Positions 39,458 to 50,637 of a stretch of DNA of 64,000 nucleotides are shown here, one piece after another. This stretch comes from Oscheius sp. JU75. Taxonomy: Eukaryota; Nematoda; Chromadorea; Rhabditida; Rhabditidae. The translations under genes were made by a program, and so were the position numbers. Under the pieces are notes generated by a model. That model made no database searches, was not told where the DNA came from, and was given only the letters and a program-made list of their open reading frames with translations. The stretch lies in assembly GCA_037178855.1 (NCBI GenBank), contig JASJZC010000007.1:10788001-10852000 (forward strand). The letters run 5' to 3'. Each line of letters begins with the position of its first letter. Within the stretch, counting starts at the first letter, position 1.

Positions 39458-42379
39458 ATGCAAGAAGGCACCACAACAAAAACAAATGTAAGTCTTTTAA
39501 ACCACTTCCGAAACATTCGGCTTGGAATGGTGTAATTGACAAAAATACATTTAGAACAACAGACCAAAAATTAAATAATGATTCGGTTCAGGTGCTTCGA
39601 GAGTACAATTACCAAGACATTGTGAATCAAACCAAATTAGGAGAAGGTGGTCAAGCAACTGCTCTTCTCTGTACTTTTAAGGGAAACCAGTAAGCGACAA
39701 ACTTATAAACAAAACAGCATTCCAGTACACGCCTCGTCATCAAAAGATTTTTCCGGTCTGAATCGTGGAATGACGAAGTGGAAACAGAAATCCGCAATCT
39801 AATCGAAGTTGGCTTTTCACTCAATTGACTATCAGTTTTTAGACAATTACGGGGCCCAATGTTGTTCGATTGTTCGGCGTTCTGGTTAACAACCGGAGGA
39901 GAATAGGTATTGTTATGGAATACTGTGAGGATGGAAGCCTAGACAAGAGTAAAACTATTTACTTGAATTTCCCGTGACAGTTCAGTTGTACGTAATCCTG
40001 AAGACAATTACACTTATGGTTCTATTATGGAATGGATGCTACAGGCTACCAACGGAATAGAGTTTCTTCACGAACTCGGGATTATTCACAGAGATGTGAA
40101 GCCGGCCAAGTAAGTCAGTTTTTGTAAAGCTACTGTGTATGAAACATCTAACAATGTTACAGCATGCTGTTGTCACATAATCGCAAGCATTTAAAAATCA
40201 GCGACATGTCTCCCAGTATCTGGACTGGTGAAAACCAGTACGAAAACACGTTCAATGGTCGTGGTACTCCGGGCTTTCGTGCCTGGGAAATTGAAGATGG
40301 TGAAGATTATACATTCGCTGTCGATATATTTTCTCTTGGAAGATCTCTTTGGAATTTGCTTCACAGGCAGTAAGAATTAAAGTTACAAAATAATTTGTTA
40401 AGACATCCAACCGATCGTGGACTTGCTGCTTCTTTCTGTAATCGTCGGTCTTTCGAGTTCGAGACGGAGCATGCTTCATATATAAAAGAATGTCTTCGTC
40501 GGTTTGTGTATCGTATCAGCTTCTAGCTTTTTTCTTTGTCTTAGGGCAAGCGAAAACAGCGGGGATCGCACGTTTAAAGATTTATGCACACAGTATTTAC
40601 AGTCTCCAGAGGAAAAGGAATACTATGACCTTTTAAATGAAAAGTGAGTTGATTATAGAGATTAGCCAGATGCTTAAAAAAATTATGTTTTGGTAGACCC
40701 ATAAAATCTCTGTTTGACAAATAACGATCAAGTTTGTCCGTATGAAAAGTTGAGCATGTTTTAGATTGAGGGAGGACAACGTGAAATATTTCGGATTTGG
40801 TCTTCGCCGATTTGGACATGGTGGTATTATTGATTTCTTGAGAACTATAGCAAAGTACGTTCTTATATCAAAACATATGATATATGTCTAATATTTTTAG
40901 AATGACAGCCCCTATTCGGGAAGGTCGTTTAAACATAACTGATGTCTACAGCGCACTTTCTATGTTGAAGGATAGGACGTTTGAAGATCTATCAAAAACT
41001 GATTCATTAAAAATTGATTTATCTCAGGTGCGTACGAAGAGTTAGATCGATGCAAATTTTGCAGATAAAAATGATACCTCCTGTATACAAGAAATCCCAT
41101 TTACGACGATTGAAAAACATAGGAGCGGATAGTTTTGTCGATGTAATATTAGTGAATGTTGGAGATGATAGGTGCGTTTCGTTTTCTTCTTGTTTCGTGA
41201 GTTTGACGTGGAAGGTGGCAAAACTTCAATGGAGAAGACGCCAACGTACGCGAAGCATAAAGTTGCTGCTGAACAACGGTGAGAGAGGATAGTCTTACAT
41301 CATGGTAGCGGGTAGCATGGTAACAGTAACTAATGATAATCACAGCTGTGACAAGCTAACTTCATTTCAGGTGCCCGGTGGCTTACAAGAAATACTACGG
41401 AAATGATTACTTGCTTGCTTGGAACGAAGTTCTCGCACTGTCCACGGTAAGCGAAGTTCTTTTAATATGGATAGGCGTGTTTTTCTCAAATCAATAATAA
41501 GTCAGATAGAAGTTCTATTTAAATTCTAAGATAACCGTTTACCGCTGCATTCTGGGTTCCGAGAGCAAGCTTGCTTTATAAAACGATTTTTTTAGCTATC
41601 TTCTCACGTCAACATTGTCCGCCTCCTCGGTATGACTAAAGAAGGCCCATTTGTTGATGGTTTGTTACACGAATACTGCGAAGGAGGAAGTTTGATGGAC
41701 CGTACTTACAAAATACAGTACCCTCATGTTATGTTATAAGTTACAGACATCAGAGAAGACAGCTACCAAATTATAGAGAAAGATATTTTGCATTGGATGA
41801 TGCAAGCAGCTAGCGCTCTTTTATTTGCTCATCAGAAAGGATTCGTTCACCGTGATGTCAAACCAAGCAAGTATTTAAATTTTAAAATCTTTTTTATGAC
41901 TTGATTTAGTATGTTGCTTTGTTTTCGGAAAAAAAAGCTACAAATGCATGGGTTTGAAATTGCCGAGCACGATGTCTCTGGGTCTAATCTCTATCCTCTA
42001 GAATCCGAATGTGGAACCCCGGGTTTTGTGGCTCCTGAAATAGGAAGCTACGAAAGCGAGTTTTTCACAAATGCAGTTGACGTTTTCGCTCTTGGTCGAA
42101 CAATCTGGCAGCTGATCTTTAAAGAGTAACTTGAGTTGTTGCTAAAACTTGAATGTGTAGATATCCAAAAAACCATGAAGTGGAACTAAGTCTACACCAA
42201 CCGTTCAACAATCAAGTTTCAATTGATCTGTTCGAATTTATGATAAGGTAAATGTTTTATTACCAAACGAGCGTCTACTTTTCAGAATGATGTCACCTGA
42301 AGCAACAGATAGACCAACAATGGAAGATGTTCACAATTTTCTGGGCACTCGTATTGCATTGGAGGAAGCAGATGGATAA
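39458..42379 (+). CDS. tandem kinase-pseudokinase protein, copy B (intact)
   Basis: Intact paralogue of the gene at 21.4 kb, similar over promoter, exons and introns. Domain 1 has LGEGGQATALLC, VIKRFF, VETEIRNL, HRDVKPAN, SDMS at the DFG site, GTPGFRAWEI and AVDIFSLG. The linker is longer than in copy A (KTDSLKIDLSQ). Domain 2 has VAYK, WNEVLAL, NIVRLLG, HRDVKPSN, HGFE at the DFG site (Asp lost), GTPGFVAPEI and VDVFALGRTIWQLIF, ending TRIALEEADG. All splice sites checked are canonical, including TTTTTTTAG before LSSHVNIVRLLG. Domain 1 keeps the Lys, Glu, HRD Asp and DFG Asp and could be catalytic despite SDMS. Domain 2 lacks the DFG Asp and is a predicted pseudokinase. No orthologue recognised; a regulated kinase pair is inference. 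Confidence 0.78.
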
Positions 42380-43872
42380 TCTGAACATTTATACAATAGT
42401 ATTTCCATAAACCTCCTATCTATTTTGCTTTATTTTATCCTTCTTTCTGCTTTTTTTGATGATTTGATTGCATAAATGAGGAGACTGTTCTCTACAGAAG
42501 TGTCTCTGTTACTAGATCATTTTAATGTGTATCTCTTATAAGTCCCCATTCCTGAATGAACAACGTTTTTTGTATGGCGTAGATTATCTCGAAATTGCAC
42601 CAGTTAAGTGCGATTAACACGTTTATTGCTCTGCAGCTAAACTGACAAAGTTTATTTCGGACTTTGGTCTTTAACTCTCTTGTGGTGATTGATAATCTCA
42701 CGCTATTGTCTGAAAACAAAAGCGAAATTGTCTTGTTAACAAGAATTCATTCACATGGAAGAAACAACATGCGCATGAGAATGAACAAGGTCTATAGCTA
42801 GAAGAAATATGATAGTTTTGTATATGGAAATCAACTATTATAAAACAAGGGCAACATTGAGCCTGAGAGATTTCTCGATATCTTTTTCTCGGCTCCTCTT
42901 TTGGCTTGATTTGAGTCTAGTGTTTATCTAATGTTCTAAAAAATAAACTTGGTATGATAAAGAGACAGAGAGACAAAGTCAGTCAGACAGAAAGACGGAA
43001 AGACAAAGAGACGGAGTGACAGAGAGACAGAGACACAGAAAGACGGTAAAACAAAAGAAAACCATGAAAAGAGAATCAAAGGGGGACCTATAATATTTGA
43101 ACGCAAATTGGCTGGATAACTGGACGGAACATCAAATTCACAATATTACACAACACTAAGAATTGATAATTAACAAAGAGTAATTGAGAACAGAGATACA
43201 AAATGACTGGAGAGGAAAAAAAATAAGAGAAAAATTGAAAAAAGACGGGATCCCAGGGCGCCGAACATGCTGTGTTCAATTCCACGAGAGGAACGGACTG
43301 CCCCGTTGCGATCTCGAGACCTTTCTAGGTTTTTAGTACTCTCCTGCTGTCCAGCTAACCCTATGTTATGCTCGTGGCGTAGGCCGGCGACACGCGATAC
43401 TGTTTGCCTTGAGACTGCTTTTTCAATTGATTGATCCTGACTTATCTTAGCTTCTTCGTTGTCACATCACCTGCTAGATGAATTTTAGGCTCATCACAGT
43501 TTCCATTAAAAACTTTATTTTCACGTTTGCATGCAATAAGATACATATTTTAGAAGGAGAGGAGAGTAAAACTAGCTGACCTGGTAGAAATATGACAGCA
43601 ATACAGAGGGAGATCAACCATAGACGTGTCAAGCTCGTAGAAAGTACGAAAATCTCCATCGGAACGTGGGAAAACAGGGAGACCAGGCTCGAAAAATGGG
43701 ATAACGGCAAGGATAGAAACATGTACAGTCAAAACTGGGATATCTCGAACAAGGATAACCCGAAGAGGTCGGGACTGGAAAGGAGAATTTGGGGTATCAG
43801 ACAAAAATAGACACCTGAAAAGCGAAAATCTGGCTGTCTCTGGATAGTACATTCGAGAAGCATTGTCAACTA
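42380..43872. other. intergenic region with AGAC-type simple repeat
   Basis: No gene supported. At about 42958-43047 there is an imperfect run of AGAGACAGAG and AGACGGA units. The first about 45 bp are the duplicated 3' flank shared with kinase copy A. Confidence 0.45.
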
Positions 43873-46181
43873 CTACTTTGAAGCGCTGCCTGCTTGAAGC
43901 CATCCCCAGCATTTCGGGCTTCGGCACCTAAAAGTTCCGTTGTTTCAGACATACTTTGTGTTTTCTGCTCAAATTGAAATTTTTTTAAACTCACAGGCAT
44001 GTGATAGCGTTTCGTGGTCTCGTTTTTCTCTCCAGTTTGTCCATTCCGGCATGGTAGTCAAGGGTCAGGAGTTCGCCTGAAAACTGAAACCATTTGCGAA
44101 AAACAAGTGCCACTTGCCTGCCTTGACTACCTGCTTCGTGATCAGAAGCAGCCGATAATATTTGTTGGAGAGGGTCCGGTTGTTCTCGTACACATGGGCA
44201 ACGGTACAATTGGGCTCACAGGAATGCATCAAGAAGCGGGCCTCGTTTCTAAAATGTCAATTATTAAGGAAATAAAAACTTTCGACCCTTTCTTGAAAGC
44301 GTCGACGATGAAGTCCGTACCGATGTCGAAAGCGTGCGACTCGGGATTTTTGGTCTTCTCGCCTTGTTCACGAATCTAAGACATGTTTTGCTGGTCTGCG
44401 CTGAAAATAGCTCACCTCTCCGATGTAGAAGGCCACGACCGAGCCAACAGGCATCTCCAAGGCAGCTCTCAAAGCCCAACCAACGTCCTCCCCTTCCATG
44501 GTAACGAAAAGTGGTGACAACTTGAAATTCTGAAAGAATAATATGAAAAGATTCATTGGGGAACAAGGGAGACAGATAGACACATTGTATTAGTTAAAAA
44601 AATTACCTCTTCCACGTGGCGACAGGCCTTCTGGTGGGCAGAGTCGGGATGGTCGCAGACAATGCTCCATAGAGCCTTTCCGTCCCTTGTCAAATCTTCC
44701 ATCATCGTGGCCATGCGGTTGGTAGTCAGGTGACCGCTCTCTTTCACATGGAGATATCGGTTGGCGGGGACTGCCCCCTGTAAAAACACAATAACCATGC
44801 GTTTTCATATAAAATACAAACCACTTTAAGCTTGCAGTAGCGGCATTTCGTCGGACTCTCACAGTTGCAGCGGCAATCCTCCGATTCGGCCTCCTCCTTC
44901 ATCTTCTTCAGAGCAACCCTAGCCTTCCTCGTGAAGGTCGAAGTCGCAATATACTGAAAAGAAAAATTTGTGAAAAGCATGCAATTTCAATACCACTACG
45001 TCGGGAACCTTCTCTGGAGATTCTCTGCTGAGATTCAAGATGAAAATCATCTGCATGGTGCCTCTCTCCTCGGTCCATTCTCCTTCCTTCACTGTCCAAG
45101 CTGGACGTCCACGCCGAACCCGTTCCAGTAAAGTGTCCGGGTCAATTTCAGCGTCCGCCATTATTTTCTCTATGGCGGGATAGTACGGCGCCAAATATTC
45201 GGGGAGCTCGAATTGAGGGGCTGGTGCTGGAGCCGCGGCATCTTCGGCTTGCGGTCGAACTCTTACGTGCTTCGTTCTTCTTTGAACCTACAATTCCGAA
45301 GTTTCTATGAAATGATAGAAAGCTTGCAATAGTCTTCTGCTGTCGAGGGCGAAAAGTCCATGTCCTAGCTGTCCTCGGCTGCGGCTCCTGATTCTCCTTA
45401 TTGGAGCCTGTTTCCGATGGACCCCCTGATGTGGAAGGGATCTGATCATCCTGAAAACACAGTTTTTTTTTTTTTTTGAAAAAGTGTCTATTTACATCGG
45501 CTTGAGAAGGATACATGCGGGCAGGGGACATAGAAGGGACCTTTGAGTCCGTCTCGATCTGTGGCTGTTGAGACAGGCGGGTCGGTACAGCCCTGACAGA
45601 CCGAGTCTCAGAAGAGTCCCTCGATCTTGGAGGAGTATTGTCAGCCTGAAATCACAGCTTTTATCGGAAAATAATTTTGCTTACTTCAATCGGTAGCAGA
45701 ATGCTGTCCGATGCCTTGTTGCCAGCCGTGTGTGACGTCGGAGGTTTCTTCGATCTCGACTGGTCAACCTAAAGTCTCAGTTTTTATTGGAACCATATCG
45801 ATGTCGGACCGTCCCATCTTAATCTTCCCCTCTGCATCCAACCAATAGCTTTAACCTGCCCGTAGCATGTCAGTCGAGCTACCGTATTGGAATTAGCACT
45901 TCAATCTCTGGGTTTGCTTGAAAGGACTTGACTTTTTTAAACTGGTAAGACAGACAAACAAGGATACAACCAGAGCCATAGACACCATAACTCATAGCTG
46001 TGAGTAGCTCACTTACATTGGTGGGTGGTCGAGGCGCACTGTCTGCCTTGCACGAAGAATCGCGCTCCATTGGAACCGGATAGCTTGGAAGCGTCTGAAG
46101 GCACAGCGGGGCTCGACTGGGACAGTCTTCGTTGTCTTTTCCTCGCTTCCTTTTGCGGCTGGATGTAAAAGAAGAATTCAT
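43873..46181 (-). CDS. SET-domain protein, probable histone lysine methyltransferase-like
   Basis: Long Ser/Pro-rich, basic N-terminus (SSRKRKRGKDNED), then KEGEWTEERGTMQMIFI, a Cys cluster CRCNCESPTKCRYCK, then a SET domain: GWALRAALEMPVGSVVAFYI, HAFDIGTDFIVDAFKKG, NEARFLMHSCEPNCTVAHVY and ELLTLDYHAGMD. A post-SET motif CLCRSPKCWGW follows. The order Cys cluster, SET, post-SET fits H3K9-type or related methyltransferases. Several signature positions differ from the norm: GWA for GWG, FYIGE for EYxGE and MHSC for NHSC, so activity is uncertain. Two introns (44077-44117 and 45288-45327) start with GC instead of GT; both are needed to keep frame. The specific orthologue cannot be named. Confidence 0.75.
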
Positions 46182-47293
46182 CTAAAGCTGTGGATGTTTT
46201 CGGAATATAAAGCAACGGCTATTATGATTGCTGCTCAGAATCAACATCATCTTGCTTTCCGTGGAATAGTAAGCATCACTATAATCACTCTCATCGAAAT
46301 AATGCCTGGAAGGTGGCTCAAAAATTTGGTTCTTTTCTCCTTTTTCGGGCTTAAAAAAAGTAAAAATAAAAGATCCAAAATTTGAAAAGGATCGGACGGT
46401 TTGAAAAAATCCAGCTTTGTTATAAAAGGCGCACTTACTTGTATTAATGGAACTTGAAAGTCTACTAAAGAAGGGCCTAAAATTCCGGATAGTTAGAGAC
46501 CGAACTGGGAAGTGGTTTGCAAGACTGGAAAGAAACGCAGTAAGAGCACAAAATCGATTTATTTACTTGCGTTTCTTTGCATAGAAAGCACCAATACTGT
46601 GGCTTTCATCGGTTTTTAGGCAATTAAGCCGTGATGGTAAAATTAGCCTCTCCCCTGCCGAAGATATTTGAAACTATGCAATGTCCAAATGCTATTACTT
46701 CATAGAATATTATTTAGCTGTTGGAGCAAATATTCAAAAGGAAATACTTGACTAAGATTCACGACCAAAACACATCTAAAGAGTTCTACGTCAATTTTTA
46801 GATCCAGGACTACTATCTTCAGGTTTACGACGTTTGCAAAGTTGTAGCGCCGGAACTGCTCTACGACTTTGCAAAGCATGGCAAAACCCAAAAGTGCTTT
46901 GGTCAACCCAAAAGTTAGTCAAAATGCGAAGAATTTAATTTCATAGCATTTGTTCGGGTAGTTTGGAACTTTGTCTGCTTTTAGACATTACATATACTAC
47001 CATCCGATAAAAACAGACTTCTTATGCCCATTGGTCCTGATTCCTATCATTTGTAGACCTTACCTTACTAGCAGTGTCCTCTCTTCTGTCTAGTTCAGTT
47101 CCCCGGTCTATGGGCGAACCAAAGAAAACGGCCTAAACTCTGTATGACTGTTACCAGATTACACGTCTTTTGCAATGAGTCCGGACCCGCAAATTGCTGA
47201 ATTTGGTCTAGGCAAAAGATTCATCATTGTTTATGTCTTCCGGCAATGACAACATTTCATACGCGCCAAAATTTTCAATAGTAAACCAGCCGA
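46182..47293. other. intergenic region carrying an inverted repeat
   Basis: No gene supported. Inverted-repeat arms GTTTGCAAAGTTGTAG (46832-46847) and CTACGACTTTGCAAAG (46861-46876) belong to the dispersed family seen at 3.9, 6.1, 8.4 and 16.8 kb. The flank AAAGTGCTTTGGTC resembles AAAGTGTATTGGTC at about 6120. Confidence 0.55.
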
Positions 47294-47521
47294 ATGTCTT
47301 CCCTTTACCTCCTTATTCTTCTTCTTGTTGTCGCCAACCTCCAGGCCGGCTTCTTCTGTGTCTTCGGGGACTCCTGGTGCCGGTGGACCAAATGCCTGGT
47401 TTCTAGCTCATTCTGTAGTTGTCGTAATGTACTGTTTCAGACCTCTCAAAAGGGGCAGTGCTTCGAAGATGAATGTCATTGTGGAGACCCTAAATTTGTC
47501 AGGTATAGCTCATGGAAATGA
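47294..47521 (+). CDS. small Cys-rich secreted peptide, defensin-like
   Basis: A signal peptide (MSSLYLLILLLVVANLQA) precedes a mature peptide of about 43 residues: GFFCVFGDSWCRWTKCL, then after a 42-nt intron TSQKGQCFEDECHCGDPK. Cysteine pattern C-x6-C-x4-C-x7-C-x4-C-x-C. This resembles the spacing of CSalphabeta antimicrobial peptides, with x4 instead of x3 between the second and third Cys. The intron lies directly after the third Cys, as in the related gene at 48.4-48.6 kb. No named family recognised. Secretion is well supported; antimicrobial function is inference. Confidence 0.6.
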   Translation: MSSLYLLILLLVVANLQAGFFCVFGDSWCRWTKCLVSSSFCSCRNVLFQTSQKGQCFEDECHCGDPKFVRYSSWK

Positions 47522-48372
47522 AGGATTAGAAATTTTTGAGCAATAAAAACGGCTTTGAGCAAGTGTCTCTTGGGAATCAGGTCAAAAAATTTGGACGGGA
47601 TATTGGTCTGTTGGACAGAGTTGACGGCCGACTTCTCAAAAGGTCTCAAGCAGCTGGATCACTCTGATGACACTTACGCCTTTACCGATACTCCCAATTC
47701 TGACCTCTTAGACATCCCTCTGGCAGTCCGATACCAAGCGGTCGGGCTATTTATGTTTAGGTCTGTTTATGTCGACCTAAGGACCAACGCAATGTTAACC
47801 ACCAACTGTTGGTTAGTCTGTGATCGTTTCGTTAAAAAGTGACCTTCAAACTGAGTCTCTTTTGCTTTGTCAACTGATCGGAGTGAGGAAGATTGACTAG
47901 TCAAAAACCGAGAACAGCTGTCGGGTATTGTTTGAATGTGACGACCTGTGCACTTTGGCTCCCACTAAAATAAAAAGTTGCTGAAATGGACATCTGAACA
48001 AAAGATTTTGCCTGGCAAGTTCCTGAAAGTATTATATGAAGATGGTCAGTCAAGACAGTTTTACGGTCGTATCTGTCAGTTTCTCCGAGGAATCCAGATG
48101 AGATGCTACCTACTCCTTTCCCAGCCTTAAAAGATTGATCTCTGAGAAATTCTCTTTCCTTGGAGTGTCTCTTTTTGAGAACGTCATTTACCCACTTTTA
48201 CAATATTAAAAACTTTTGCCATGTATGGAACATAAAAGTACAAGACTATCCACAGCTGCTGAAAAAGAATCGGTTGTCCTGTACTGTCTCTCAATGCTAT
48301 TTAAATGTCTTGTGCTTGTTTATTGATGCATGTATTTCCGCAAAATCAGAAGGTGTAGCACTGGGGAAGTTC
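47522..48372. other. spacer between the two Cys-rich peptide genes
   Basis: A plus-strand open stretch at 47555-47842 lacks an ATG start, domain or splice support. Nothing else is supported. Confidence 0.35.
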
Positions 48373-48578
48373 TCAATCGCAGATGGTGCAGACGCAGTCA
48401 CCAGTAACGCAGGTGGCAATCTTGCAGTTCTAAAACCAGTGATTTAATTGAAACAAGTATGTCCTACCCTGCAGGTGACGGACTTGCAGATTCCGTCTCC
48501 GAAGTAGCAGGAGAAGTCGGCATAGGCGACGGCCATAATGGCGAGGAGGAGAACGACGCAGAGGATGAAGGAGTTCAT
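48373..48578 (-). CDS. small Cys-rich secreted peptide, defensin-like
   Basis: A signal peptide (MNSFILCVVLLLAIMAVAYA) precedes a mature peptide of about 36 residues: DFSCYFGDGICKSVTCR, then after a 38-nt intron NCKIATCVTGDCVCTICD. Eight cysteines, C-x6-C-x4-C-x2-C-x4-C-x4-C-x-C-x2-C. It shares the FxCxFGDxxC start, the intron position and the C-x4-C-x-C core with the plus-strand gene 0.9 kb away. A minus-strand TATTTATAAG lies about 210 bp upstream, and a 5' UTR intron or trans-splice is suggested by TCTCAAATACAG just before the ATG. Function unknown; antimicrobial or toxin-like roles are both possible. Confidence 0.65.
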
Positions 48579-48785
48579 TTCTGTATTTGAGAAGTCTTCG
48601 CTGACTGGAATTGAAAAAGGGAAACATTTGATTATATATTTCAATCGGCGACAAGGTCATTTCAAAAAGGCAGCAAGTTAAACGGTTCATGAAATTAGAG
48701 AAAGAGAAAGGAAGCTGGCCGTACACGTGTGGCCATGTGTAAGAGTGAGCTCCCAGGTGATGGACTCTCTGCCAGAGAGAGTGAC

Positions 48786-48795
48786 TTATAAATAT
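48786..48795 (-). promoter_or_regulatory. TATA-like box for the minus-strand Cys-rich peptide gene
   Basis: TATTTATAAG on the minus strand, about 210 bp before the start codon, next to CT/GA repeats. The gap would hold an untranslated exon. Confidence 0.3.
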
Positions 48796-50106
48796 CCGCT
48801 CGCTCTCGGTTGCCCAACTGTTTGGTGTCAGTTGGCGAACATTTGCTGCATGATGGAGGCAAGAATGCACAACAAGACGAACAAAGACTACTCAATCAGT
48901 CAAAACAGAGGGCTAACATACGATTGAGGACAGAAAGTGGATATTTTTGAGATTAGGTGCAGAAATGCTAGAAGGGTGTGCCAACGATCATTAACAATGC
49001 TACGATTCGTACTGTAGCCGTGTCGCTGACTATTTGCACGTTTATATGAGGCACTGGGCCCGACACATTCAAAAATAGCAAGTTATAAATCTCTCAGGCT
49101 CTTTTTGTAGAACAAAACTAAATTTAGCGAGGCGTAAAAGAGTGTATATTAAGATCACCAAACTTTGTATCAGATAGAGTAGATTGGCTCAATCCAAAAT
49201 TGGATTGCTTCGACGTAGTTATTTTCAGCCAGTAGCCAGAAACCTGAGAGAAGTCAGTGTTTGTCGCGTATTGACCGTTGAGAATGAAGACATCTGATTG
49301 GAGCCGTAATAAGAGTACATTCTTGAGGATTAAACAGATAGCTATTTTTTACAATCCTGATGAGCAAAGAACTGCACCAAATAAATAGTTTACGTTTCAT
49401 GTAGCTTACAGGCTTTAAAAATAGCACAGCTCTACATTTGTGGATATCTACTGACTTGACTTCGTATTGCAACCGTTTTTTGATGTGTAGGAGCCGAATA
49501 TTATCGCTATGTCGGCTATTCTCTTGAATAGTTACACCATTGGAAGAGTTTGGACCTTATTACCTGTATTCTAAAAAATCTACCACTGAATTGGCTAACA
49601 GCTCTGGCTTAAAATCTACTTGTAGTATATGTATACCTAAACCAATTAATCTCATCCAAGTAAAGAATTTCTTTGATTCCAGCGGATATAGCTAACCCTC
49701 CCTGCTTTATTCCTCTCGGCTCATCTTCCTCTCAACGCAACGGTGCCTCCCGCACGTGCAGATAATCGCGATTACCAGACACAACATAACTATTACGTAA
49801 TATATGGCTTTTACGTCTCGCGTCTGATTACCACACTTGATGGTGTTTGGTCACGGCCGAGAGAGAAAGAGAGAAATAGAGATGAGAGCGCATGACCGTG
49901 TGTGTAAGAGGTGTAACATGTAACACTCTGTACTATAGTGGCGGGAGTTCAGAAAAACGCATCCGATCCGGAGGTTCAGTTTTATCGCATCCGCTATCAC
50001 AATGTTGCCAGTCGATAGTCTGCTGGCAGTGAACGAAGATGACCCATGGCTTGTTTTCACATGATTCTGATAGGAACGGGTTTCTCGAGTCTTTCCGCGG
50101 CTGCGA
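48796..50106. other. intergenic region
   Basis: No gene supported in about 1.3 kb. GA/CT-rich tracts occur near 48760 and 49860. Confidence 0.35.
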
Positions 50107-50637
50107 ATGTCAGGTCAGTGGCGCCTGCCGAAGATAAAATCCATCTTAACTTAGCCGCTCTCTTTCTCCTACTTGTTACGCTCGTCCTCGCGCGACCCCC
50201 AGTATCAGAAGATGAGTTGAGGAACATCCAGCCGCTGGCCTTGGAATACTTCGACGACCTGATCACGCCCTGGATCATCAACTCGACCAAGATCAAGGAG
50301 AACCTGCTGTATGAGAAGAAGAAATATCTCAGTACTGTGCTAGGTATCAATTCTAAAGTTCGAAGATTGTGAGCTCTTATTAAATAAACTTCAAGTGATC
50401 GATGTCACAGACCAAACTTTGCATTTCTGTTTCGTATTTTCTTGTTGCAATCTTGTCAGGATAGACCCATGAATGAGAGTCAGCAGAATTATCCAGAGGC
50501 CCTCAATCCTTCAAAAAACTGTTGAAAGGTCTCGCCAAGAAAAGTTCCGGAGCGAAAGAGACTCTAGGACAGTCAGACTTCGCTCAATTATTTGCAAGCT
50601 CAAGTTCAAACGCAGTGCTTGAAGTCTTTCCGGTTTG
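50107..50637 (+). CDS. small secreted protein, unknown
   Basis: A 41-nt intron (50114-50154) joins MS to a signal peptide (AALFLLLVTLVLA). The mature part is helical and charged: RPPVSEDELRNIQPLALEYF, then DDLITPWIINSTKIKENLL and YEKKKYLSTVL. A second intron (about 50344-50480) can join it in phase to AELSRGPQSFKKLLKGLAKK and SSGAKETLGQSDFAQLF, ending EVFPV. Without that intron the protein ends GINSKVRRL at 50372. The Lys-rich amphipathic segment could be a peptide hormone or antimicrobial region, but no processing motif is decisive. No family recognised. Confidence 0.5.
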
